64,000 nt of DNA from Linum tenue (lineage: Eukaryota > Streptophyta > Magnoliopsida > Malpighiales > Linaceae), in the NCBI GenBank assembly GCA_946122785.1, contig CAMGYJ010000005.1, positions 84,748,547 through 84,812,546 on the forward strand. The letters are read 5' to 3'. Of the stretch, positions 45,292-56,786 are shown piece by piece. The translations under genes were made by a program, and so were the position numbers. Position 1 is the stretch's first letter, and each line of letters begins with the position of its first letter. The notes under the pieces were generated by a model, which ran no database searches, had not been told where the DNA came from, and was given only the letters and a program-made list of their open reading frames with translations.

Positions 45292-45302
45292 AATCGTTCC
45301 TT

Positions 45303-46719
45303 ATAACGTTGGAATTGAATGAAACTCTAACATGTCTTTGTAAATTATGTTATTAGTATGAGCTATATATTATTTAGATTTGATGAAAACTAATAAGGAT
45401 ATAGTTGGAAATTTTTAATTTAATTCAATTCCGAATGTATACCAAACATGGTTTGAGAATTCATTTCATTTTTAAATATTTGAACATAACATACCAAACA
45501 CAAAAATTTATTTAAAAATGAACTTTACACAGTAATTCATTTTAAAATAAATTGAATTCTCGATTCATTTGATACCAAACAGTCTGTTGGTCATTCCTCA
45601 CTCTTTCACAATTTTGACTTTACAGTTTAAGTCACTCTCGTCTCTCATGTAATCTCTTGTTATCTCCGTAACACCAAAAGACAAACACTACTATTACTCA
45701 TTTCTCAGCCTTTTAATCTAAAATTTAAATAAAATAATAAATAATTAAAAACCAAATACAAAAATAAATTCCCTTCCCTCGTCGCCTTCAACAACCCCCC
45801 CCCCCACTCTGCTTCACGGATACAAGGAGTTCTCATCGGATTCTCATACCCTTCAGCTCACGCTCACTAGGGCCCCAGCTTTGCCTTCGGTGATAACTTT
45901 CAAAACCCCACTCTTCTTCTATATGCAAATCTAAAATCGAGCAGCCAAACACGCACAAGCTCCGGTGAAGCTCAATATAAATCAAATCCACTTTCGGAGG
46001 CCATCAGATCTCATCTCCTTGCTCCACTTCGCGATGTAAGCTGCCCATGGGTAATGCCGGAGATGACCATCAGATCTCATCTCCTTTTGGAGGCAATCAT
46101 ATCTCATCTCCTTCAAAAGATGAGCGCCCAAGACACCAATCTCCGGAACCCTCAAATCGATCCAAACGCAGAGACCTACAGTTCGTCGGGACACCGACAG
46201 AGAGGTGGAGAGAGAGATAGGAAACCGAAGGATGATGGGTCGGCGAGGGACGAGGGATGCGTTGGGCTCAAGATAGGGTGCATAATCATGCGTTATGCAC
46301 CCATTAATAATCAAATAAGGACCATTTATTTAGAAAATCCATATCTAAGGATGGAGAATTAAAGGTCATTTTTATTTTCTCTAGTTTTCTTAATCGGCTC
46401 ATATCTTCTTCGTTTTAACTCGGATTTTAATTTTTTTTGCACGGATGGAACGAGTTCATCGTGCTCTACAAAATGAGATCTCTTTCAATATTTTTTTAGA
46501 AAAAAAATTCTTTCCTCTCGGTACCAACTGCATACCATATGGTATTTTCTTCGTTTTTAATTTGTTTTTGAAAACGTTTGCACAGAAGGGACGAGTTCAT
46601 CATGATCTATTGGTTCTACAAATTTCTGGGTGAACAAATTACAAGACCGAAAAATACCACACAATACCACGCAATACCACCCTGGTACGGGGTGGTATCT
46701 TATGGTATACAATGTTAAA
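45303..46719. other. Unassigned stretch with relict repeats
   Basis: 45303-45600 is AT-rich with TATACCAAACA strings resembling subterminal DNA of a PIF-like element. 45780-46300 is GC-richer with repeated CATCAGATCTCATCTCCTT text (about 46002 and 46070). A 10-bp stem palindrome lies at 46276-46302. No gene recognised; frames at 45982-46362 overlap on both strands. Confidence 0.4.
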
Positions 46720-47586
46720 AGTCATAAATGACAAGTTATAGAGAGAGAAAGAAAACACAAACTAGAAGAGAGAGAGAGAGAGAGAGAGTAATGGAATCAA
46801 TCTTCTTCTCCTTGCTTGCACCTTTTTCTGGCTACTGGGTGGATTGGATCTTGCAATTAAGCTCCCCCAAGCTGTTTCCCTCTCTAAAAACAACCCAAAA
46901 CCCTAACTTTCTCACTCTAGGGAGGTTCTCCTTTGAAAAGTGTGGGAAGAGGGGTATTTATAGAAGCTAATGACGGTCAAGGCCTCCAGGACGTGACGCG
47001 ATGATCACGGCGGTGACCAGATCGTGATCTAGCAGTGACTAGTTGGAACGTCCTCGAATTGCCCGAAATGACGCATTTTGACTCCGTCTTTAATCTCCAA
47101 GATCGCGGCCGCGACATTTTTTTACGGCCAAAATGTATCATGCCTGAGAAACTTTTTTTTTCTTCTTGGTCACCTGTTGAGGTTCGTGGCTACTATTCAT
47201 TGTCGTGATCTTCAGCTCGCGAACATGCTCACAATCTGGTGGTCACGGACATGGCAGGTGGCCGTGGCCAGTGCCTCTTCTCCCCTTTCTGCTCCTATGC
47301 TTTCCAATCATGCTCGGATGAACTACAATCGATTCCCAATCAATATCAAATGCAAATAAGACTGGAAATTTCTTCACAAACACTTGGAAAAACATAAAAC
47401 ACGACAAATTGGGGTCGGTTCCCCTATGAAAACCTTCATATCTTGAATACCTATGTCGAAATGCATGTTTTAAAAATAGGAACAAATATAGGCATAAATA
47501 ATTTGATATGTGGCCTAAACACGATGATTTAACATGCAAATGCCTTAAGAATAAGGGTTGAATAACGCCTATTTTTTGTGTTATCA
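46720..47586 (-). mobile_element. Antisense LTR, right end clear, left end uncertain
   Basis: On the minus strand it begins TGATAACACAAAAAATAGGC at 47586, contains a TATA-like CTATAAATACC (about 46960) and a perfect TCGCGGCCGCGA palindrome at 47103-47114. It resembles the Athila/Tat-like LTRs in architecture. The far end could lie at about 46346 (AAGGA before TG against GAGGA after 47586), which is not a clean duplication. Confidence 0.55.
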
Positions 47587-47798
47587 GAGGAATTCTTGAT
47601 AAATCATGTGCACAACTTGCTCACAATCGTCTCCTACCATTTCAAGATGGAGAGAAAGTCGAAGAGGCAAGCCATAAGAAATTTAGAAGAACACGCCTCG
47701 ACATGGATTTCCAACTTCTCACTCCTTTCGTTGTGGCGGTAGAAGAGAAGGTTGTGCGAGCTTGTGCATGCCATCTCTTCTCACCATTGCAATAAGAG

Positions 47799-48386
47799 GT
47801 GGAGGTTGAAAGGTTGATCAATATAGACTATATGGAGCGAGAGGAACTCACCCCAGAGATATCCAGTGATGAGGATGATCAAGATGGTCTCATTGGTTAC
47901 TCACATCACCTTCCCCTTCCAGGGACCAACTTTGAAGACCAAGTCACGAGAGTGGAGGAGCAAGACAACACATTCGATGACCTTGAATGGCGTCTTACCC
48001 TCCAATTTGTGCTTGAAGAGAAGGATGGAAAGGTGAGAGGAGAGGGCGAAGAAGAGGAAGTGAGCATTGAAGAAGAGAAATATTTTGACTGTTCCCTAGA
48101 GGACGAAAAAATTGAAGAAGAAGGAAGGGAGGTTGAGGTTGAAGATGCAAGTGGTGTCCAAGATGAGGACAAGGTCGTGGTGGATAAAGCTTTTACAAGT
48201 TACAAGTTCTACGGAAGCTTTCCACCTGACCTTGATGTGCTACTTGAGAAGGACCCGTTTGTGGCTCTTTGCCAAGCCAAGGCCAAACTATCATCGATCC
48301 CTCTTGGTGGATGTGATGGTGGTCAATCGACGATGTATTACATGGTGTGGGTCGAAGGGAAGCGAGAAGAAGGAAAGAAGAAGTAG
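47799..48386 (+). CDS. Acidic ORF of unknown function in an Athila/Tat-like element
   Basis: Open for 195 codons; the frame opens at a GTG and the first ATG is at 47832. The sequence is strongly acidic (EGEEEEVSIEEEKYFD, EDEKIEEEGREVEVED) with a non-acidic C-terminal block FYGSFPPDLDVLLEKDPFVALCQAKAKLSSIPLGG. Upstream frame fragments from 47591 (CAQLAHNRLLPFQDGE) may belong to the same protein after a stop. I recognise no domain. It ends about 165 bp before the AAGAAGCGC motif, the place the protease-integrase tail ORF occupies in the element at 24453. An acidic ORF also lies in the element at 56486. Confidence 0.55.
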   Translation: MEVERLINIDYMEREELTPEISSDEDDQDGLIGYSHHLPLPGTNFEDQVTRVEEQDNTFDDLEWRLTLQFVLEEKDGKVRGEGEEEEVSIEEEKYFDCSLEDEKIEEEGREVEVEDASGVQDEDKVVVDKAFTSYKFYGSFPPDLDVLLEKDPFVALCQAKAKLSSIPLGGCDGGQSTMYYMVWVEGKREEGKKK

Positions 48387-48570
48387 TCTCGTGGGTGGAT
48401 CCTCAAGACCATTTAAATTCACGAGCCCTCAATCATGGACTCGTCCAAAAATTGTGACTTGAGACACCACCTTAGCGACGAGAGCCTCAACTTCAAGAAG
48501 TTTTGGGGTGGACTGAAGCTTGAAGATCAATCGTCCGACTCACGACATTAAAGAAGCGCTTGTTGGGAGG

Positions 48571-48784
48571 CAGTGGCGGAGCCACGTTGAGCCCAGGGTG
48601 GGTATAGCCCCCCTCAACTTTCAAAAATAGTTAAATTTACATGGAAAATGTGTACAATTTCTAAAAATAGACTAGTTGGTAAGCCACTAGCATCCCCTCA
48701 CCAATGAACATGGTTCAAACCACTAAAGTGTATATTTTTTAGCCCCCCCCCCTCCCCTCATTCAAATTTCTGGCTCCGCCACTG
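48571..48784. mobile_element. hAT MITE (214 bp)
   Basis: Ends CAGTGGCGGAGCCA and TGGCTCCGCCACTG are perfect 14-bp inverted repeats, with an exact 8-bp duplication TTGGGAGG (48563-48570 and 48785-48792). It splits the conserved GCGCTTGTTGGGAGGCAACC motif, whose intact form occurs at 28745. Confidence 0.96.
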
Positions 48785-50188
48785 TTGGGAGGCAACCCAG
48801 CCAACATCCGTTTGTTCTCTTTTCTCTTCAATAAGACAACCTTTGGGGAGCTTTTGGTGTTTGGACATGGCCTTGCTCTTCCAGATCTCACCCGGCCTCC
48901 CATCCAGTCCACCAACATTCGCACTCTATCCGGTAACATCGTTCTACCTCCTTACTTTATGCCACTGAGGGCAATGTCAAACTTAAGTGGGTGGGGATAT
49001 TCTATTATGCTTGTGTGTGTGTGAATGATTGGTGTGATTTTGAGTGTTTGGAGCCTAGTTGAATGCAAAAATTATTTTTTTTTGAGTGTGGGCTCCAAGC
49101 AAAGCAACTTATAAATTTGCATGATCATAGTGGCACTTTTGGTGTTTTGTTTTGACTCTTGTGGCTATTAGTGTTGATGTATGGATGACTTGTTTGTGAT
49201 TGAGAACAACCGATGATGATGATGGGATATGCGTTAGGGTAGTGTAATTTTTCAGCTCTCATGTGTTTGCGAGCCAATGTATGTTTTGGATTGATTACTC
49301 ACTCTTTGCAATTGCTCATCATCGAAATCAGGAAGTCAAAATGAATGATAAAGCATCTAGGTATCCATGTGATATTTGTCCTGCTCATTTTGTTTTTGTG
49401 TGATAGATCCCTCTTACCATGATGTGTAGCATTCACATTGTCACTATCAAGGAAGATGGAGGCATAGGATTAGCCTTCGACGCAAAAAACTGACTTGTCC
49501 TGATTGCATTATCCCCTAGTAAATCCTTTTGAGTCGTGCATCCTAGGGTCGCTCTTATGTTGTGTAGCTCTTTCTATTTGAGCTTAATTGAGATTCAATA
49601 GAGTGACCCTTGTTTTCTTCGTGTCTGCACCATTGTCGAGTCAACCCTTATGTCTCAGAGCTCCCGTTACTTGAGCTCCATTGAGGTTCCACATAGTGAT
49701 TTGTGCATGGTTCTGCTAAATGTGAAAATGAGTGTTGGAGGAAGTTCTTAAACACTGAGCATGTGGTTATAAATTTTCAAAGAAAGTGGCATGTTTTGTT
49801 TACTCTCTTCTTACCCTCAAGAGAGAAAAAATAAGAAAGAAAAAAGTAAAAAAAAGGAAGCAATAAAGAGGGAAAAGAAAATAAGAGACTGACCACAAAT
49901 TTGTTCATGCTCTAAAAAGTGTGTTTCTTAGCAGTGAAGATTAGGAACACAAACATGATTATTTACCTCCTTCACTCTTTTGCTTTAACATGTTCGATAG
50001 TAGTTTTAGCAAAGATAGTGTGATTGTTTATGATTGGTTGTGGTTTGGAATTGTGGAACAAGTGGTTTGTGGTTGCTCTGAGTGGTCTTTGGTGAAACAA
50101 GTTAGTTTGGGGAGCCTTCTTTTGACCCAGGTTTTGAGCAGAGGAAGGCTAAAGGTTTGAGGGCAAAGCTTTTTGAAGAGTGGGGGCC

Positions 50189-50987
50189 TGATATGATCCA
50201 AATTGGCCAATTCTACAATTCAGAATTACTTGGCAAAGAAGCAAGCTCAACTAGTATAAAGAACATCAAAATTTGGATGAGGGTTTGGATGATTAGGGCA
50301 AGTCATTAAAGCCATTTCCAAGAATCCTCAAGATGCTATGACAAAACCGAGAATCTGCCAGTTTTTTACTAAGTTTGCGAGACAGTTTGGCAACCCGACT
50401 TTGAAGGCCTATCCGAGACCAATGGGTGAGGTTCTAGTTCAGCGCTTTGTGCCACATCAAACTACAGGTTTTCGACTACAAAGGAAAGGAATTGGCCAAT
50501 CGAGTTGATACCTAGAAGGCTTCTAACAAAAGAGAGCAAGATCGTATGGAGCTTGGCGAAACTGTCTTGCCATTCAAGAAATCCGAATCCTTCTCGGATT
50601 AGGATTACTTTTCCTTTTTTGTGTCGCACTTTGATTGTGTTTAGAACTTCTCGTATTAGTTCGTTACCTAGTTAGCTCTATTTAAAGCCTTTCAATTGCA
50701 TTGTAAGATTCAAATTTTGTTCAACTCTAGATTTGTTACGTGAGTTGAGAGAACAACTTAGGTTGAGTTCTAGGTTGTTTGGGAAGCTTGTATTGATCAT
50801 CTACCACCCTGATCGTTGCCAAGCATCGACCTATAATCTTCGAGCCTCTTTCCCTTGTGAAAGTTGCACGAGATTTCCATCCAAAACACATTAATCCTCC
50901 ATGTTTTTATGTGAGTTCTTGATTCAATTCGATTGAATTGAGGAGGCTGCCTACTATGATCAAAAGAGACCCATCTATGCCTCATCA
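50189..50987 (+). mobile_element. 3' LTR of the 47587 element (799 bp)
   Basis: Starts TGATATGATCC after a polypurine-like tract and ends GCCTCATCA. It has a CTATTTAAAGCC TATA-like site at about 50678. Internal text near 50450-50510 (TTTGTGCCACATCAAACTAC) is related to the solo LTR at 56787-57741 (CTTCATGCCACATGAAACTA). Confidence 0.65.
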
Positions 50988-51057
50988 ATGACGAGCTCCC
51001 TAAGACTAAGTGGGGACCGATTCTGGTTTAATTACACATCTTTTACACCCTTATATG

Positions 51058-52124
51058 GATTTTTTCCAGAAATACCACTAAAAAGAAAAAAATTCCAAAA
51101 ATACCACCTGATTCCTAAATTTTCCAAAAATACAACCATTTCTCGAAAACCACCTGCTAGGGGCGCGATTATCAATGTGAGCCACATGGTGGGGGCGGTT
51201 TTTCGTGATTGCATGGGATCGGGGCGGCTTGGCCCATTTTTTTTTATCAATTCTAACCTAGGTGGAAACTTCAAACGAACATAACTTTGTGCTCGGGTAT
51301 CCGATCCTAACGAAATTTTTTTTGATTCCGCACAACTTTTCGAGATCTTGGTCTTATAGGCCATAGGCAGTTTGGTCCCGCCTTCATCCCCAAAAAGCGT
51401 CGTTTGCTACCTTGAACGAGCTTTTTTTCGATTTCGTCAAACTTTGGACGATCATAACTTTGTGCTCCAAAATCCAAACATCATGAAATATTTTTTTTTA
51501 TTTCGCATAAATTTTAAGGACTACAATTTTTATCATAGCCATAATTTCGGAATGTACGTGGATTTGTAAAAAGTGAAGGTAAAGTTATTCTCAAAACCCC
51601 GTATATCCAACAATAATTCCTGTTTTGTAAATTCTTTCCCAGTAAAAGTTGCAGTCCTTAAAAAATTTATGTGAAATAAAAAACAATTGTGACATTCGGA
51701 TTTCGGAGTACAAAGTTATGGTCGTCTAAACTTTGACGAAATCGGAAAAAAGATCGTTCCAGTTAGCAAAGGATGTTTTTTCGGGACGAAGGCAGGACCA
51801 AACTGCCTAAGTTGTTTGCGGCTTGCAAGAGCTCGAAAAGTTGTGCGGAATTAAAAAAAATTGCGCTACAATCGGATATCTGAGCACAAAGATACGTTCG
51901 TTTGAAGTTTCCACCTAGGTTAGGATTGATAAAAAAAAAACAATTGGGCCAAACCGCTGGGTGGGGCAGCGGTTTTGGACCAAACTGCCTCAACCCCATG
52001 CGGTCACCAAAATCGCCACCACCCATGCGGTTTTCGGGAAATGGTGGTATTTTTCGAAAATTTCGGAACCAGGTGGTATTTTTGTAATTTTTCGTTCTTT
52101 TAGGTGGTATTTTTGGAAAAAGTC
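51058..52124. mobile_element. Foldback Mutator-like element (1067 bp)
   Basis: Almost the whole element is one imperfect inverted repeat. Ends are GATTTTTTCC and GGAAAAAGTC. Further inverse pairs include AAAAATACCACCTG (51100 against 52060), CTAACCTAGGTGGAAACTTC (51252) against its inverse (51906), and ACTTTGGACGATCATAACTT (51440) against its inverse (51715). Flanks CCTTATATG (51049-51057) and CCTTATATC (52125-52133) match at 8 of 9. No transposase; short frames on both strands are mirror images. Confidence 0.88.
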
Positions 52125-52237
52125 CCTTATATCTTGTTTGTTTGACTTGGAAATTGTCGTTCCTTGACTTATTTTGCCCTAGGTTGTGCTTCTTTGGTTA
52201 CATTTCAGGTCGTAATATGTGTGGAAAGGTTGATAAC

Positions 52238-53724
52238 GAGTTTTGACTCGCTCTGAATATCACAATTAATTCCCGCCTAAGGTTCAAGTATACACCTTAG
52301 TAGGATGCAATACATGGCAAGTATGTTTAAATATCGACTCGGGCCGGTCCGTGTACCCCTACTTCAATTGTTCGAAACATTATCTAGCAACTCGGTTTTG
52401 GTTGAAAAGTTTGCTAATTAAAGTAAAACAAGGCAAAAGTAAATGGTTTTGAAAGCTCTTTGTGAGAAGGATCACTTGGGTGTCGGTTCCCTTAACTACT
52501 GCCATGGCATGTGAATCAAAGTGATTGCTATTGGCAAGGTGACCGCGAACCGCTAGGAAATGCAACAATGGTCGTATACCACACTCTCGATTGCCAAACC
52601 AAGGGATACATTATAGGCTACTCAAGTAGCCCTCTTGGTTAAGGCAATCGATGGTCGACTTACTCTCTCACTCAACCCAAGGGTTGTTCGGCTCAATCGC
52701 GCTTAACCAAATTGACTTAAAAAGACCAAAGAATCTCAACTCAATTGAGCCTCCCTTGAAAGGGGGTTTTCCCTCTAATCTAGGTTACAATGGACAAATG
52801 GATTGCTAAGCACAAACATGCACAATCAACATGAAAAGGATGAATGCGCTAACTATGGATATGATACCGGAAATAGACCGATTTTATATCACCCTTCAAT
52901 TCGAATTAGCAAAAGAATACCTCAATCATTGAATTAAACAACACACATAAACAATCATTCAAACCACACAACAACTACATGGTAAATAGTTAGGGTTTCA
53001 CAACACCCAAGTGAAAAAGGAAACTACTCCATGCTAGAAAGGGGAAGAACACAAGAGGATGAGGTAGAAACCATCATGGTGATGCCTCCAATCTCTTTTG
53101 AGCTTGTGTTGATCTTCTCTTGGGGAGAATCTTCCCAATTCACCACTTGGAGCAAACCCTAGCCTCCTTTCTTCTTTGGTCCATTCTTTCTCTCTCTAAA
53201 CTCTGAAGAAGAAGACACTTTCTCACTCTTTTTTGCTCTCTCTCTCTTCCTTTCAGATCTCCTTTTAAAAAGGGATCGGGCTCAGTTCACGGTCTCCATT
53301 TACGGCCATGAACTCTTCAACGCATCCGTGAACTCAAGGTTGGCGTCGAAACGCACCGCTTTGCTTGCTCATGTTCACGGGCAACAGCTCTAGTTCACGG
53401 TTTTAGTGACCGTGAACTCGCCTAGAGCCAGTAACTTCGGCAAGTGCCCTGGAAGCCTTGATGTTCACGGCCCATGCCTCCTTTTCACAGTCTTAGCATA
53501 CCATGAACTCATAAGGGAAATCGTGAAATGTCGGTTTTTCACCTCTTCTCTCGGTTTTCGCTACTTTTCGTCCAACTTTCGACTCCGGGGCTGGTTTCAC
53601 CTGTTAGATCCTGAAATGTGCTAAAACACAAGAAACCTAGCGTAAAACCACCCTTTTATGAGCATAATTTCAACAAAAGCCTAAGGAAAACGGGGGTAAA
53701 ATGCGTACAATTAGGCCTGAATCA
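52238..53724 (-). mobile_element. Antisense Athila-like solo LTR (1487 bp)
   Basis: On the minus strand it runs from TGATTCAGGCCTAATTGTAC (53724) to CAGAGCGAGTCA (52238). Flanks AGTTT (52233-52237) and AGTTC (53725-53729) match at 4 of 5. Comparison with the 24453 LTR shows continuous text across the site when the insert is removed. Same family as 4169-5739. Confidence 0.85.
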
Positions 53725-54928
53725 AGTTCAGGGACGATTGGAGATCGGAAAGCCCGAAAATGTGAAGAAAGGGCACAAACTACGTTCCGGGGGAAATCAT
53801 TACAGTCAACCGACCGTGAAGATGGAGCTCAGGCTGTGACTTCGGATGATTTCCAAGAGTCCTTGCACGTCTCACAGACAGAGTCATTGTCACGGTCACA
53901 GACGTGATAATTGTGAAGAGATTGTGAAGTGGACATGAAACGATAGCGACTTCAGCCTAGATCATGGGCAACCTATCAAGATCACGGTCGTGATCCTTGA
54001 CCATGATGTCTGCACTCGGTTTGTATAAAAAGGGAGCAACTGGGAGGGAGAAAAGCGAGCCTGGCTGGGTTGGAAATTTTTGGGTTCTTCTTTAGGGTTC
54101 TGACCCAAAACACCCAAAGGGGCATTTGTTGAGAGAAAGAGAGAGTGAGTGATCTTAGAGCTTAATTGAAGACTCGAGTTGATCTTGTTGTCAAGGATTC
54201 AAGCCTAGATGATGAAGATCTTGAGCTATTTGTAATCTCTCTCTTCTCTCTATGAATTATTACTCTTATCTTAGGTTGATGAACCCTAAGTCTGATTTTG
54301 GTTTGGTGTTGATGTATGTAAGAAATCCTATGTTTTTTTATTGATCATTTTGTATAGCCAATGTATAGTGTTCATAAATTACATGAGTTCTACATCTCTA
54401 TTGAGCTTTTGACCTACGAGGGAATTAATCCCCTTAGAGCCCATTATTAGCGTCTTAGGGTCAATCCTATCATATGTTGTTCCGGGAATCCCCAAGGGAG
54501 TCGATTTGGTCAATTTCTTGATGGTAAATCAAATCCCTAAGTCGAATAGAGAACTAACAGTTCATTGCTATGTCGTTCCTTGGAATCCCCAAGGGAGTCG
54601 ATCTCCTATTGATAGATGAACTTAGTCGATTGAGCTAGGATTGTACTCAAAGTCGGGCCAAATGATAGAACTAGGGGGATTCAAGCTAAGAGAGCTCCAA
54701 ACATGTAATTAGCTAGGATAGTGGTTAGTTAGGTTAGTTATATTAGTTTCTTAATCGTTACTCTAGGTTGGCTAGATAACGAAACCTTATGCCGAAGTAA
54801 GGTACACCAAGAGAACCGTGGTTCGATAATTTTATTACTTGCTTACCCTATGCTACACCCCGTCGTCGGTTATGCTTGGCATCGATTGAGATGTGTAGTT
54901 AGAGGGTGGTACCAAGTCAGCATGGAGG

Positions 54929-55754
54929 GGCCACTCTCATATAATCAAGCTGGTATCGTCCAAAGACGACAAGAGCAAGACAAGAGCAACAAAAGCTAAG
55001 TGTAGAGTCATGGGGACGGTCAAGGGTGTGATTGAAACTACATCATGGAGGCTAAGGCAAAGAACCTCAACCCCATCCGGTTAGGAAAAGGCGACAAGAC
55101 TCAACACCATCCTTGCGTCGAGGCCATCAAGTACCAACTAGTCCCAAAGACGGGACACGGGGCTCCAAGGCGATGGGAGAGAACATGAAGGAACAATTAG
55201 CAATTAGTCGTCAGGGCAGTGCTGAGGACCCTGATGCGATTGGACCAATTAGTCTCCAAGTCCAATAGCTTAATCACATAGAAACATAGAGGTTATCGTG
55301 GAAGTTGGCATACGTCGTACGAGCATCAAACTACTTTCCTGACAGATTGAAAGGGTCTCCAGCCAGGTCTTGCAAGAGAGATGCTCACAGAACACCTTGA
55401 ACATTTCAGAAATGGAATAATTGCTTGGTCACCCATCATGTGAGAAAACTTGGAGTGCGTGTAGGCACCATTTAGGGATATGTACCATGGAGAGAACTCG
55501 TTGATCTTCGTCTCAAACATGGTTGATATTTTACCCACTTTCTGAGAGAACTAACTGTACAGAGCTTCAGCAAAGTAAACATCTACTAACTCCATCAGAT
55601 CCCTGCATTCAGAAGCCCATGCGCGGAATTTAACCAGAAAATTTAATGTGTGATTCGGATTTTTGGGCAACGAGTTGTCGGAGAAGGACTAGGATTTATA
55701 GACAAGTCGATGGAGGAAGGTTGCAGAAAGAAGGTCAGGAGGAGATATCGGCGG
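54929..55754. other. Unassigned, with a possible minus-strand gene fragment
   Basis: From about 55690 to 55326 on the minus strand a mostly open stretch reads FRAWASECRDLMELVDVYF and then, after a stop, KISTMFETKINEFSPWY. It has protein-like character but I do not know the family. The rest shows nothing recognisable. Confidence 0.3.
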
Positions 55755-56786
55755 TAGCGGTGGGCATCCATTTTGGGTTAACTCTATGAATCGAAACAAA
55801 CCAAACCCTAACTGACCAAAATCTAATTGCACATAATTCGGATCAAAATTCGGAATGGAAATGAGCATAATTCAGAAACCAAGATCCTGTCGTTCGAACA
55901 AAATTTCCAAATTCTAAACTGAACAACCGAATAATGACACACCCAACCCATAATTCAAGCCCAAAATCACTCTCATATAGCCTAACTAAGCTAAGCCTAA
56001 TTGTCCAATTCTCTCACACTAAGCCCTAAACCCCCTAAGCCCAAACATTTCCCCCTCACACTTACAAAGCATACCCGAATGATCCCTCTCTCTCTCTCTC
56101 TGCTTGCTATTTGATAACCCTAAAGAAAGCGAGAAAAGATAACCCCCCTCCCTCCAAATTATCCCTCCTTACCTTTTCATCGCCAGCTAGCGCCCTCACT
56201 CACAAGTTCCCTGTCCCTCCTCGCCTCTTGGCTCCCATACACTAGCAACCCTATCTATCCCAACATACTAGTCCGAAGCCGACAACCTGCAACCTCCCGC
56301 CATCATGATTTAGAGTACCATACTCAATGCCGCCTTCCTGAAGCCCCTCGTCTGTTTTCATCAACAAAATCAGCATGTGAAGGCGATTGAGATCCCATTA
56401 AACAGTAGTTCTCTACAGCTGGCATCAACCCACCGGACGGTCAAGTAGAGCTTGGAGGGAGAAAACAAAGCAGAAGGAAGAAGGGTGATGTGATTCTCCA
56501 GCAGCACAAAATTCACGGCCAGGGCATCAAAATTCACATTCAAGGAGGAAACCGTGGAATTTGGTCTGACGGGTTAAAATTACCTTTTAGGTTAAGGTTT
56601 TTGTTTCTTTTTTATTTTTGAATTATTTTATTTTTCCTAGGCTTTATAAAGGGTTGTAAACACAAATTTTACATATTAGGTTTTTGATGAATATGAATTT
56701 TACACCAAGGTGTGTTTTCCATGGAGCATGAGTGCTTATAGGTTATTATTTTAGATTTTGGTGGATTCCATAGCTAGGGCAAGATC

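Larger units (their letters stand above)
47587..50188 (+). mobile_element. Athila/Tat-like internal 3' region
   Basis: Contains an acidic ORF, the AAGAAGCGCTTGTTGGGAGG motif (48551-48570, then interrupted by a hAT MITE) and a long non-coding tail colinear with 28710-30557. It ends in GAAGAGTGGGGGCC directly before an LTR-like TG at 50189. No gag, reverse transcriptase or integrase is present, so it is a remnant or a non-autonomous form. Confidence 0.75.
51018..54928 (+). mobile_element. Athila-like LTR with two nested insertions
   Basis: The start (TTTAATTACACATCTTTTAC, after CTAAGTGGGGA) and later blocks (CCTAGGTTGTGCTTCTTTGG, ATTTCAGGTCGTAATA near 52200; CGATTGGAGATCGGAAAG near 53736; GGTTGGCTAGATAACGAAAC near 54767) align in order with the 24453 LTR. 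A Mutator-like element (51058-52124) and an antisense solo LTR (52238-53724) interrupt it. Without them it is about 1.35 kb. No primer binding site follows, so it is a 3' or solo LTR. Both outer edges are approximate. Confidence 0.65.

Noticed and set aside
45789..45802. C-run as an assembly gap or G-quadruplex of interest
   Set aside because: A single homopolymer run without other G-quadruplex spacing; cannot be told from an ordinary low-complexity run.
46276..46302. 10-bp stem palindrome GGGTGCATAA...TTATGCACCC as a regulatory hairpin
   Set aside because: Not tied to any gene, and similar GGGTGCATAACC text occurs at 20682; more likely part of a dispersed repeat.
47799..48386. Acidic ORF as a host nuclear gene exon
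   Set aside because: Its 3' flank is the conserved Athila/Tat-type AAGAAGCGC region and an LTR follows, so it belongs to a retroelement.
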